Below are positions 51,201 through 59,493 of a stretch of DNA of 64,000 bases, one piece after another. The position numbers and the translations under genes are program-made. The stretch is from Actinoplanes sichuanensis (lineage in GTDB: Bacteria > Actinomycetota > Actinomycetes > Mycobacteriales > Micromonosporaceae). The notes beneath the pieces were generated by a model. The model saw only the letters and a program-made list of their open reading frames with translations. It ran no database searches and was not told the origin of the DNA. Each line of letters opens with the position of its first letter. The first letter of the stretch is position 1. The DNA lies in contig NZ_AP028461.1 in assembly GCF_033097365.1 (NCBI RefSeq), forward strand, positions 4,588,001 to 4,652,000, written 5' to 3'.

Positions 51201-54200
51201 AACAGGTCCAAGTCACCGACCCGCGTCTCCGGGCGGGCGGCGATCGCCTCCAGCACCGACGTGAAGACGGCGACGAACCGCTCAGCAGTGGCGTCGTCGA
51301 ACAGATCGATCGTGTAGGAGAGTTTCCCCTTCAGCTCGCTGAGCGAATCGAAGATGTCGAGGTCGAGATCGGTCTTGACCGCGCCCACCGACGCGGAACC
51401 CGGTGTCGCCGTGACACTCCCGAGCTGCAGGCCGCCCGCACGGCGGCTGTCGGCGACACGGTGGGTGAGCATGGTCTGGAAGAGGGGGTTACGGCCGACG
51501 GATCGCCCGGCGCCCAGCGCACGGGTGATCTCTTCGAAGGGTGCGGCCTGGTGCTCGAACCCGCCGAGGACGGTTCGTCTGGTGTTCTGCAGAACGTCGG
51601 TGATCGAGTCACCGGCGTGGAACCGATGCCGGATCGGCAGTGTGTTGACGAAGTATCCGACCAGGTCCTCCAGGCCGTCCTCGGTACGTCCACCGGCCGG
51701 CGAACCGATCACCACATCCGCGCCGGCGCCCAACGCCGAGACGGTCAACGCGGTCGCGGCCTGCAGCGTCATGAACATGCTCACGCCCTGCTCGTCCGCG
51801 ACCAGACGCAGGCCGGTGACGACCTTCTGATCGACGGTGAACCACAGATCCGCACCGCGGTGGGTCGGCGCCACCGGCCGGGTCCGGTCCAGCGTGATCG
51901 TGGACTCCTCGGGCGCGTCCGCGAGGGCGTCACGCCAGTAGGCCAGGTGCCGGGAGAGCAGCGACCGCGAATCCGACGCCTCACCCAGCACGTCGCGTTG
52001 CCAGATCGCGTAGTCCGCGTACTGGGCCCGCAACGGCGCCCATCCCGGCTCCCGCCCGGCGGCCCGCGCCTGATATGCGGTCGACAGGTCGCTCAGCAGC
52101 GACGGGAACGACCACTCGTCCACCGCGTGGTGATGCACCGCGACAACGAACACCCAGTCGTCATCACCGGTGCGAAGCAGCGCGACCCGGATCGGGATGT
52201 CGACCGCGAGATCGAACCCGGCCTGCACCACCGCGCCCACACGCGCATCCACGCCGGCCGCATCCACACCCGTGACATCCTCGACGGGCAGTGCGAGCCG
52301 GTCGGCTGCTTCGTTCGCCGGCATGACGACCTGACGTAGCGTGCCGTCCTTCTCCACCAGGAGCGTGCGCAGCGCCTCGTGACGAGACACCACATCCCGT
52401 ACCGCCATGATCAGAACATCGGAATCCAGAGCGCCGCGCAAGCGCAGCACCACCGGCACCACATACCGCCCACCCGGCCCACCCAACTGATCGATCAGCC
52501 AGAGTGCTTGTTGCCCGTAGGAGACGGGGAGGACCGCGGGGCGTGGCAGGTCACCGACTCGTGTGCCGGCCGCCTCGGTGGTGTCGGCGATGACGGCGAG
52601 TTCACTGATCCGCGGGTGGTCGAAGACGTCGCGGAGGGTGAGTGCGGTCCCGAGCAGCGCATTGGCGCGGGCGACGACCCGGGTCGCGAGTAGCGAGTGT
52701 CCGCCGAGGCTGAAGAAGTCGCTGTCGACGCCGAGATCGATGTCGTCGCCGAGGTGCAGCACGTCACGGAAGATGCCCGCGAGGGCGATCTCGGTGTCGG
52801 TCTCCGGTCGCCTGCCGTCGGCGGCACCCGCCGTCAGATCCGGCTGCGGTAGCGCGCGGCGATCCAGTTTCCCGTTCGCGGTGACCGGGAATCGGTCCAG
52901 GCGAGTGAACGTGGTGGGCAGCATGTAATCCGGCAACGACCGTGCCAGATGGTCACGCAACGCGTCGACCGGCACCATTTCCCCGACCGTGGTCACGTAG
53001 GCCGCGAGGTACTTCCCACCGGCCGGATGATCCAACGCGAGGACCGCGGCACTCGACACGTCGGGGTGTTGTTCGAGGACGGTACGGATCTCGTCGAGTT
53101 CGATCCGGAACCCACGGATCTTCACCTGGTCATCACTACGACCCAGGTACTCCAGTTGCCCCTGCGGGTTCCATCGCACCACATCACCGGTGCGATACAA
53201 CCGGGCACCGCGGTCGCTGAACGGGTCGGCCACGAACCGGCCGGCCGTCAGACCCGGACGACCGACATAGCCGTCCGCGAGTTGCACCCCACCCAGGTAG
53301 AGCTCACCCGCCACCCCGACCGGCACCGGACGCAACCACCCGTCCAGAACATGCGCGGTCGTATTCGCCACCGGCACACCGATCGCAGTACCGCCGGTCA
53401 CGACCGTCGCCGTGCCGTCACCGGTGACCTCGGTCGAACCGTAGAAGTTGTGCAACACCGCCCGCGGCGAAACCGACCGCATGTTTTTCGCAGTGCCGGC
53501 GGTGAGCGCCTCACCAGAGGAGACCCACGACCGAACCGACGCCAACGCCGCAGACGCCTCGTCATGGCGGACCAGGACATCGGCCAGGCTCGGCACCGTC
53601 AACAGGTGCGTGACCCGATGCCGGGCGATCGTGTCCAGCAGACCTGCCGGATCCTGCCCGGCCACGACCACGACCCGCGAACCGGCGATCAAAGGCCCGA
53701 ACAACTCGGTCACCGCGTCGACGAAACCCACACCACTCTTCGACAACGCCACACTGTCAGCGGTGTAGTCCAGCACCCGGCCACCCCACACAAGCCGGTT
53801 GACCAGAGCACGATGCCCCAGAACGACACCCTTCGGATCACCCGTCGTGCCCGACGTGAAGATCACCACCGCAGCGTCCAGGCCATTCAACGGCCGGGAT
53901 AGAACGGGAGCGGTCTGCTGACCGATGTTCAGATGCTCCTGAACGTCGCGGTCATCGATACATAGTCCCGGCAACTCAGCAGTATGCCGGTCGGTGATCA
54001 CCAGCGCGGGCGCGGCGTCGTCCAGGATGCGTTCGATGCGCCCTGCGGGATACTCCGGATCGATCGGCACGTAGGCCGCTCCCGCGCGGAGCACCGCGGT
54101 CAGCACCACCACCAGATCGACCGAGCGCGACATGACGACAGCGACCCGGTCCCCGATCCGCACCCCCTGATCGATCAGAAGGTGGGCGAACGCGTTGACC

Positions 54201-55636
54201 CGCGCATCGAACCGGCCATAGGTCAGTTCGACACCGTCGGCGACGACCGCAACCGCGTCCGGATCCGCCGCGACCCGAGCGCGCACCAGTTCATCCACCG
54301 TCACCGGCGCCACATCCAGCGACTCGCCCCGCACCCACGACGGGTCCGGACCGTCGACATCAGATGCCAGCCGGTGCAGGGTCAGACCCGACGCCCCGTC
54401 GAGAACCGCGCCGAGGAAACGACTGAACTGCTCGGCATGCCGCACCGGATCACCCGTGGCCGAGCCCGTGGACAACTCCAGCCGGATCCCGGAGTCCGGA
54501 TCGCGGTAGACCGCGAGGTCGAGTGATCCGACCGGTCCGGTACTGATCGTTTCAGGAATCGCGACGACATCGCCAAGCCGCGGCGTCGATTCGAAAAGCC
54601 GGATATTGATCGTCGGGAGGCCCAGATAGGACCCTTGACCGCTCGGCCACAAACGGGCGAGCTGGTGATCCTCGACAGTCGTGTGCCGCCGGGAATCCTT
54701 CAATTGGCCTGCGACGACCGCAAGCACATCCTCGAAGGTCCGATAGGGGCTGATCTCGGTGACGACCGGGATCGCCCGCGAGCGCGCGCTCGGTGTCCGC
54801 AACGACTCCCGGTCGTCACGCAACATCAGCGGAACCCGGACCGCCACGCAGTCACGACCCTCGACCAGCGCGGTGTACACACCCCACAACGCGATCAGGG
54901 AATCAGTCCACGACACCCGCGCCGCACGGGCGAACTGCTGAACCCGCGCATAGGCGTCTTCGGGAAGCGGGACGACAACCGGCCGACTCGCCGATACGAA
55001 GACCCCTGACAACTCCTCCACAGTCTCACGGCCGGCCGACCCGACACCGAGGACGCCATCCCAATACGCGACCCCGGACTCGCCGGGATCCTCACCGTCG
55101 GTGACGTTTTTCAGGGCCCCGAACCAGCGATCCGGGACCGTATCCCCGGCCCGCTGCGCGGTGTAGACCTCGGCGACACGGCGAATGAAAAGAGAAATGC
55201 TGTAACCGTCGACGAGCAGGATATCGGTGATCAGGATCCACGCCCACGTGCCGTTCTCCCGACGCACAAGGGTCGAAGACGTCGCCGGCTCCCCCGCAAC
55301 CGACGGCCCGGCCAACTGCTCACGGGCCAGCACCCGAATCCGGTCATCGCCATGACCCACGTCGACGACCTCGGTCGACAGAGTCGAACCGGTGTCCACG
55401 TACTGAAAGGGAACACCGCCGACGTCACCGAAACGCACTCGCAGCGCGTCGGTCTCCGCGAAAACAGCACCCACCGACGCCACGAAAACGGCCGGATCGA
55501 CCACACCGTCCAACCACAACAACTGACCGGCACGAAACACCGAGGGCTCCGGCGCAAGCCGCCGAGCCACCCAGTTACCACGCTGACTCGCGGTCAACTC
55601 CACACGATCAGAAGCCGTCAACGGAAGCACACCCAC
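48248..55636 (-). CDS. siderophore NRPS2: C*-A(beta-Ala)-PCP-C-A(Ser)-PCP-(degenerate C/E)
   Basis: A 2462-residue NRPS with GTG start. Approximate domains: C* 1-430 with DILLVDG in place of HHxxxDG, A1 445-940, PCP1 near 977, C 1035-1480 (HHHAVDE), A2 1500-2015, PCP2 near 2055 (FFQLGGDSISA), and a C-terminal C/E-like remnant 2105-2462 whose site reads HAAIVDR, so the second His is lost. The A2 code, aligned by hand, is D-V-W-H-F-S-L-V-D-K, the EntF serine code, so Ser is well supported. A1 reads as beta-Ala, as in NRPS1. There is no TE, so the chain must pass to NRPS1. The first module is almost a copy of that of NRPS1. Confidence 0.93.
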   Translation of the reverse strand: MGVLPLTASDRVELTASQRGNWVARRLAPEPSVFRAGQLLWLDGVVDPAVFVASVGAVFAETDALRVRFGDVGGVPFQYVDTGSTLSTEVVDVGHGDDRIRVLAREQLAGPSVAGEPATSSTLVRRENGTWAWILITDILLVDGYSISLFIRRVAEVYTAQRAGDTVPDRWFGALKNVTDGEDPGESGVAYWDGVLGVGSAGRETVEELSGVFVSASRPVVVPLPEDAYARVQQFARAARVSWTDSLIALWGVYTALVEGRDCVAVRVPLMLRDDRESLRTPSARSRAIPVVTEISPYRTFEDVLAVVAGQLKDSRRHTTVEDHQLARLWPSGQGSYLGLPTINIRLFESTPRLGDVVAIPETISTGPVGSLDLAVYRDPDSGIRLELSTGSATGDPVRHAEQFSRFLGAVLDGASGLTLHRLASDVDGPDPSWVRGESLDVAPVTVDELVRARVAADPDAVAVVADGVELTYGRFDARVNAFAHLLIDQGVRIGDRVAVVMSRSVDLVVVLTAVLRAGAAYVPIDPEYPAGRIERILDDAAPALVITDRHTAELPGLCIDDRDVQEHLNIGQQTAPVLSRPLNGLDAAVVIFTSGTTGDPKGVVLGHRALVNRLVWGGRVLDYTADSVALSKSGVGFVDAVTELFGPLIAGSRVVVVAGQDPAGLLDTIARHRVTHLLTVPSLADVLVRHDEASAALASVRSWVSSGEALTAGTAKNMRSVSPRAVLHNFYGSTEVTGDGTATVVTGGTAIGVPVANTTAHVLDGWLRPVPVGVAGELYLGGVQLADGYVGRPGLTAGRFVADPFSDRGARLYRTGDVVRWNPQGQLEYLGRSDDQVKIRGFRIELDEIRTVLEQHPDVSSAAVLALDHPAGGKYLAAYVTTVGEMVPVDALRDHLARSLPDYMLPTTFTRLDRFPVTANGKLDRRALPQPDLTAGAADGRRPETDTEIALAGIFRDVLHLGDDIDLGVDSDFFSLGGHSLLATRVVARANALLGTALTLRDVFDHPRISELAVIADTTEAAGTRVGDLPRPAVLPVSYGQQALWLIDQLGGPGGRYVVPVVLRLRGALDSDVLIMAVRDVVSRHEALRTLLVEKDGTLRQVVMPANEAADRLALPVEDVTGVDAAGVDARVGAVVQAGFDLAVDIPIRVALLRTGDDDWVFVVAVHHHAVDEWSFPSLLSDLSTAYQARAAGREPGWAPLRAQYADYAIWQRDVLGEASDSRSLLSRHLAYWRDALADAPEESTITLDRTRPVAPTHRGADLWFTVDQKVVTGLRLVADEQGVSMFMTLQAATALTVSALGAGADVVIGSPAGGRTEDGLEDLVGYFVNTLPIRHRFHAGDSITDVLQNTRRTVLGGFEHQAAPFEEITRALGAGRSVGRNPLFQTMLTHRVADSRRAGGLQLGSVTATPGSASVGAVKTDLDLDIFDSLSELKGKLSYTIDLFDDATAERFVAVFTSVLEAIAARPETRVGDLDLLPAPESRRLEAWSCGETLDVPAVTLDAWVRRQVAASPDAVAVIADDGIELSYGDFDARVNALAHLLVEQGVRVGDRVAVAMPRSADLVVALAGVIRAGAAYVPIATDYPAERVKHILADAEPRVVIADRHTAGVHHQVLTEHPVRILCIDDESVRHHLDAGVIDPPRVSRPLLPADAAYVIFTSGTTGRPKGVQVTHQAIVNRLWWMRDLYQIGAQDRVLLKTPFTFDVSVWEFFLPLVTGAVVIVAQEDGHKDPQYLLEVIDRRAVTVTHFVPSMLQAFLTAAPDRTSVDSVRRVFCSGEALAVSPAAGAVALFTNAELHNLYGPTEAAVDVTAHPVIQAELVDAVGVPIGFPVANTTTRVLDAWLRPVPVGVAGELYLGGVQLADGYVARPGLTAGRFVADPFSGDGARLYRTGDVVRWNPQGRLEYLGRSDDQVKIRGFRIELDEIRAVLEQHPDVSGAAVLALDNPAGGKYLAAYVTTTAEDPALFDALREHLARSLPDYMVPTTFVRLDEFPVTANGKLDRRALPQPDLTAGAAYGRPPETDTEITVAGIFRNVLHLGDDIDLGVDNDFFQLGGDSISAAGLVAYARERGLTFKLSEVFVQRTIGALAALVAPATHDAVAAEPVLVPTSAALERLREAEAAPEGYVFTELINLPAQTTSASVVSSFRSLVADTDALRLSVDATGRRLWFTYLLPPETIQPPIVESTAGTNVDAIRSAAVDLIDISTGRPAALAYAHSPEHTVAVLAVHAAIVDRASLHRLAETLQQAVSGVAETSRPPALVPALEAVEAAGDAVATDGLDGWKGLLARAQTIDEPTFASGTVSTLRWDGLLTEDVVSEAIRDALRSTGIAALIGGVVDEEVPLTVDGDTMPVGAFTAAATVALDEAEPTRTAELALLRHHNKAGRRALRRASSPAVILTRVYGPDGGVPVPEGTEQLYRAVIRYHLAPDTTAITFLGFAEKVAADLRAALADRLRTVKP
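49617..50110. repeat. third copy of the A-domain C-terminal segment (NRPS2 second module)
   Basis: About 490 bp encoding the A-domain C-terminal part, from PVGVAGELYLGGVQLADGYV to FPVTANGKLDRRALPQPD, is near-identical to 52854-53346 (NRPS2 first module) and 38556-39051 (NRPS1 first module). The N-terminal substrate-binding parts of the Ser and beta-Ala domains differ, so the common segment was shared by recombination or conversion. Edges are by eye. Confidence 0.8.
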
Positions 55637-55713
55637 TTCTCTTGAGACCAGACCGAGCCAACCGAAGCAACGATCGCCACAACCCTAATGAAGGTTAGGC
55701 TAACCTTGCAACG
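52498..55713. repeat. long direct repeat, copy 2 (NRPS2 first module plus promoter)
   Basis: Counterpart of 38184-41383. The near-identity continues upstream of the GTG start through the leader and into the iron-box region (tctcttgagaccagaccgag is common to both), and ends before the cobalamin riboswitch. The unit was thus duplicated or converted with its promoter. Confidence 0.85.
55690..55708. promoter_or_regulatory. iron box upstream of NRPS2
   Basis: The 17-bp core AAGGTTAGGCTAACCTT is a perfect dyad around one base; the 19-mer matches the DtxR consensus at 15 positions. It lies 53 bp ahead of the NRPS2 start and faces the metE riboswitch on the other side. Confidence 0.8.
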
Positions 55714-55749
55714 CCTTGCAGAACGGGTCCGCGGCACGGCTAGGATGGC

Positions 55750-55945
55750 GGGCGGTGCTGGTTCACCCCGTCAGCCAGGCGGGGTGTCGTAAGAGGGAAC
55801 CCGGTGCGAGACCGGGACTGCCCCGCAGCGGTGAGTGGGAACGAAAGCCGTCATCAAGCACTGGACCGCAGGGTCTGGGAAGCGACGGCCGGTAGGAGGC
55901 GTGACGCCGTGCCCGCGAGTCCGAAGACCTGCCAACACTGCGCCC
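55750..55945 (+). ncRNA. cobalamin riboswitch ahead of metE
   Basis: The conserved core aagagggaa, then the GGTG-containing stem cccggtgcgagaccggg, then actgccccgcagcggtga (B12-box region) lies at 55791-55834. The typical 3' element gagtccgaagacctgcc lies at 55917-55933, after a variable P7-P11 region. The following G+C-rich stretch to 56065 is the expression platform. High cobalamin is expected to shut off the cobalamin-independent methionine synthase encoded next. Ends are approximate. Confidence 0.9.
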
Positions 55946-56065
55946 GTCGTCCGGTGGGCGCCGCCGGCGGTCTCTCGGGAGGACCAGGGCGGAAGCCGGC
56001 CCTCGGCCGCGTCTTCCCCTGACCCTCACGTGCCCGCCGGGCACTTCGAGGGAAGGAAATCCCTG

Positions 56066-58303
56066 GTGAGTAACACCTTCGGGCAGAGCACCGTGCTCGG
56101 CTATCCGCGCATCGGCACCAACCGGGAACTGAAGAAGGCCGTCGAGGCCTACTGGGCCGGCACCATCGACGCCGACGACCTCGAGAAGACCGCCGCCGGG
56201 CTGCGGGCCGAGGTGTGGCAGCAGCTGCGCAACGCCCGCCTCGACTCGATCCCGTCGAACACGTTCTCCTACTACGACCATGTCCTGGACACCGCGGTCG
56301 CGGTCGGCGCGATCCCGGCCCGGTTCGCCCGGCTCGGCCTGTCCGGCCTGGACACCTACTTCGCGATGGCACGCGGCGTGGACGCCGAACCCGCGCTGGA
56401 ACTGACCAAGTGGTTCGCGACGAACTACCACTACCTGGTTCCGGAGATCGACGCGGACACGGTCTTCAAAGCCAACCCCACCAAGGCCCTCTCCGAGTAC
56501 GCCGAAGCGCGCGCCCTGGGTATCGAGACGCGTCCGGTGCTGGTCGGTCCGGCGACGTTCCTGCTACTGGCCAAGGGCGCAGACCCGTTCGCGCGCCTCG
56601 ACGACCTGGTCGACGCGTACGCGCGGATCCTCAACGCGCTCGCCGACGCAGGCGTGGGCTGGGTGCAGCTCGACGAGCCGGCGTATGTGGCCGACCGCAC
56701 TCCGGCCGAGGTCGAAGGGCTTCGCCGCGCTTACACCCGGCTCGGGGAGCTGGCCAACCGGCCCCGCATCTTCGTGGCCACCTATTTCGGGGAGATCCGT
56801 GGCGCCCTGAGCGCTCTGCTCGACACCCCGGTCGAGGCGATCGGCCTGGACCTGGTCGCCGGGCCCGGTAACCTGCGCAAGCTCGCCGCCTCCGGGCCAC
56901 TCGCCGGGCGGATCATCGTGGCCGGGCTCGTCGACGGGCACAACATCTGGCGCACCGACCTGCGGGCCGCGATCACCAACGGCGCGACCGTCACCGCTCT
57001 GGCCGACCATGTGGCCGTGTCCACCTCCTGTTCGCTGCTGCACGTGCCGGTCGACCTGTCAGTGGAGACCCGGCTGGCGCCGGAACTGTTCGAACGGCTG
57101 GCGTTCGCCCGGCAGAAGGTCGACGAGGTGGTGCTGCTCGGCAAGGCGCTGCGCGATGGAACGGCGCATGTGCCCGTACCGCTGCCCGGCGGTCCGCACG
57201 TATGGCGCAACGGTGACGTGCGCACCCGCCTGGCCGCCCTCTCCCCCGCCGCGCGGCGACGTGCACCCTTTGTGGAACGGGCCGCCCTCCAGCAGGCGCA
57301 CCTGAACCTGCCGGAGTTGCCGACCACGACCATCGGGTCGTTCCCGCAGACAGCCGAGCTGCGCAAGGCCCGCGCCGAACTGCGGGCCGGCCGGCTGGAC
57401 GCCGACGGTTACACGGCGCGGATGCGGGCCGAGGTCGAACACGTCATCCGCCTGCAGGAACAGCTGGGGCTGGACGTGCTGGTGCACGGCGAGCCGGAAC
57501 GCAACGACATGGTCCAGTACTTCGGCGAGCAGCTCGACGGGTTCGCAGCGACCGACCACGGCTGGGTCCAGTCGTACGGCTCCCGGTGCGTGCGGCCGCC
57601 GATCATCTACGGAGACGTGGCCCGCAAGGCGCCGATGACCGTCGAGTGGTCGGGGTACGCCCAGTCGCTGACGGCCAAGCCGGTCAAGGGCATGCTCACC
57701 GGGCCGGTCACCATTCTGGCGTGGTCGTTCGTGCGCACCGACCAGCCGCTGAGTGACACCGCCGACCAGGTGGCGCTGGCGTTGCGGGACGAGACCGTCG
57801 ACCTGGAGGCGGCCGGGATCCGGGTGATCCAGGTCGACGAGCCCGCTCTGCGCGAGACGCTGCCGCTGCGCCACGCCGATCAGGAGTCCTACCTGCAATG
57901 GGCGGTCGGCGCGTTCCGGCTGGCCACCAGCGGTGTCGCCGACGAGACGCAGATCCACACCCACCTGTGCTATTCGGAGTTCGGGGACGTGATCACCGCG
58001 ATCGACGAACTCGACGCCGACGTCACCAGCATCGAGGCGTCCCGTTCGAAGATGGAGGTCCTCGGCGACCTGGCCGCCATCGGCTACAGCCGCGGCGTCG
58101 GCCCCGGTGTGTGGGACATCCACTCCCCGCGCGTGCCGTCGCACGACGAGGTGGTGACCGCGTTGCGTAACGCCGTCGCCGCCGTCCCGGCCCGCCGGTT
58201 GTGGGTCAACCCCGACTGCGGCCTGAAGACCCGCGGATATCCGGAGACCGAGGCGTCCCTGCGGCACCTGGTCGCGGCCGCCGCCGAGGTTCGCGGCAGC
58301 TGA
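56066..58303 (+). CDS. metE: cobalamin-independent methionine synthase
   Basis: A 745-residue enzyme with GTG start ([17 protein letters not shown]) after GGAAGGA. The N-terminal barrel has [17 protein letters not shown], and the catalytic barrel has [27 protein letters not shown] and the zinc-binding THLCYSEF (His, Cys) and [11 protein letters not shown] (Cys). It transfers a methyl group from methyltetrahydrofolate to homocysteine. Control by the cobalamin riboswitch fits the presence of a B12-dependent MetH elsewhere. It is a housekeeping gene and not clearly part of the siderophore region. Confidence 0.97.
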   Translation: MSNTFGQSTVLGYPRIGTNRELKKAVEAYWAGTIDADDLEKTAAGLRAEVWQQLRNARLDSIPSNTFSYYDHVLDTAVAVGAIPARFARLGLSGLDTYFAMARGVDAEPALELTKWFATNYHYLVPEIDADTVFKANPTKALSEYAEARALGIETRPVLVGPATFLLLAKGADPFARLDDLVDAYARILNALADAGVGWVQLDEPAYVADRTPAEVEGLRRAYTRLGELANRPRIFVATYFGEIRGALSALLDTPVEAIGLDLVAGPGNLRKLAASGPLAGRIIVAGLVDGHNIWRTDLRAAITNGATVTALADHVAVSTSCSLLHVPVDLSVETRLAPELFERLAFARQKVDEVVLLGKALRDGTAHVPVPLPGGPHVWRNGDVRTRLAALSPAARRRAPFVERAALQQAHLNLPELPTTTIGSFPQTAELRKARAELRAGRLDADGYTARMRAEVEHVIRLQEQLGLDVLVHGEPERNDMVQYFGEQLDGFAATDHGWVQSYGSRCVRPPIIYGDVARKAPMTVEWSGYAQSLTAKPVKGMLTGPVTILAWSFVRTDQPLSDTADQVALALRDETVDLEAAGIRVIQVDEPALRETLPLRHADQESYLQWAVGAFRLATSGVADETQIHTHLCYSEFGDVITAIDELDADVTSIEASRSKMEVLGDLAAIGYSRGVGPGVWDIHSPRVPSHDEVVTALRNAVAAVPARRLWVNPDCGLKTRGYPETEASLRHLVAAAAEVRGS

Positions 58304-58543
58304 CCTTCCTCGGCTTACCAATGGACCGAGGGTGTCGAACCACCACCGGTCAGGAGAGACGGGCGGCTTCGGCGGCGGCGAGCAGGACGACGCCGACGCC
58401 GAAGTCGGCCCGCCCGGCCGGGCAGCCGTAGGGTCGCGCGGGAGAGAGCGCCCGCTGACACTTCACGACCTCGAAGGGTCACAATGGTCGGGCCCTCGAC
58501 GGCGACCGACGGGTTGCGGGGACACCGAGAGAGGACCGTACCG

Positions 58544-59290
58544 GTGGACGATCCCCGACTGACGCCGTTCCTCGAGCACGTCGAGGTCCTCCGTCGGCTT
58601 GACCGGGGTCGCGACGTCTTCGGAGCCGAGCGCCACCACTGGCAGGTCCGACCGCCGCTGGGCGAGCAACCGGTCGCAACCCTGGAACAGGACCTCGGCT
58701 ACCGCCTTCCGGCGGGTTACCGCACCTACCTCACCGCGTACGGCAACGGCGGCGCCGGTCCCCTGTTCGGCATCAGAACGTTTCCGTCGCACCTGTCCGC
58801 CACCGAGCGCACCCGTCTGCGCCGGCCTTTCCCCGGCATGGCCGCAGTACATCGCCGGTTGGCCTCGGAAGGCGTCGACGTCGATGCCGACGGCTACTTC
58901 GAAGTGGACGACGAAGCACTGCTGGAGACGCTGCTGAACGGCACCTGGCGGATCGCCGACGACGGATGCGGCCATCACGCGCGCATCGTGCTACACGGCG
59001 CGGACGCGGGGACGATCCTCACGGTCAATCTCGAAGGCGGCATCTACGACACCGGGCAGGACTTCCCCGGCTGGTCGTTGTCATGGCTCGAGCAACACCG
59101 GAAACGCTACGAAGCCGTCTGGGACCGCATGCTCCGGGCGGACCCGCCGGATGACCTGGTGACTGTCGACAACGCGGCAGTCGTGGCCGCGCTGTGCGGG
59201 ACGAGTCTGGGGCTCAACGGATCCGGCTACGGCCGGCGCGATACGGCACTCGGGTTGTATCGGCGTTTCCTGGCCGATCGAGCGGCGTAG
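58544..59290 (+). CDS. SMI1/KNR4 (SUKH)-family protein
   Basis: A 248-residue protein from GTG 58544 after GAGAGAGGA; an in-frame start at 58484 would add 20 residues without support. LEQDLGYRLPAGYRTYLTAYGNGGAGPLFGIRTF is the SUKH pattern (quoted here in two halves: LEQDLGYRLPAGYRTYLTAY and GNGGAGPLFGIRTF form one stretch at about residues 47-80). ILTVNLEGGIYDTG and PGWSLSWLEQH follow. Many SUKH proteins are immunity proteins for polymorphic toxins, and others have unknown roles. No toxin gene lies beside it. About 240 bp upstream hold nothing I recognise. Confidence 0.75.
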   Translation: MDDPRLTPFLEHVEVLRRLDRGRDVFGAERHHWQVRPPLGEQPVATLEQDLGYRLPAGYRTYLTAYGNGGAGPLFGIRTFPSHLSATERTRLRRPFPGMAAVHRRLASEGVDVDADGYFEVDDEALLETLLNGTWRIADDGCGHHARIVLHGADAGTILTVNLEGGIYDTGQDFPGWSLSWLEQHRKRYEAVWDRMLRADPPDDLVTVDNAAVVAALCGTSLGLNGSGYGRRDTALGLYRRFLADRAA

Positions 59291-59493
59291 CGGTGTCCGC
59301 CACGTCGTCGTCGGCCAGAGCGAGCGGTTCCCGCGGTGCCACCGACGTTCCGGGCTCGAGGTGGCCGCGTACGGCACACAGGCCGAAGATCACAGACTCT
59401 AGGAGGCATGGACCGCGGACCTCGTCGCGTTCGTAGCCGCGCAGCCGCCCCCGCGGCCACCCTCACCACGACGGCCGTACGAAGGCGTCGCCG

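Noticed and set aside
23973..55636. A catecholate (2,3-dihydroxybenzoate) siderophore, as the DhbE-like ligase first suggests
   Set aside because: No entA/B/C-type or salicylate synthase gene is in the window and the ligase pocket lacks the conserved Asn. DHB genes elsewhere in the genome cannot be excluded.
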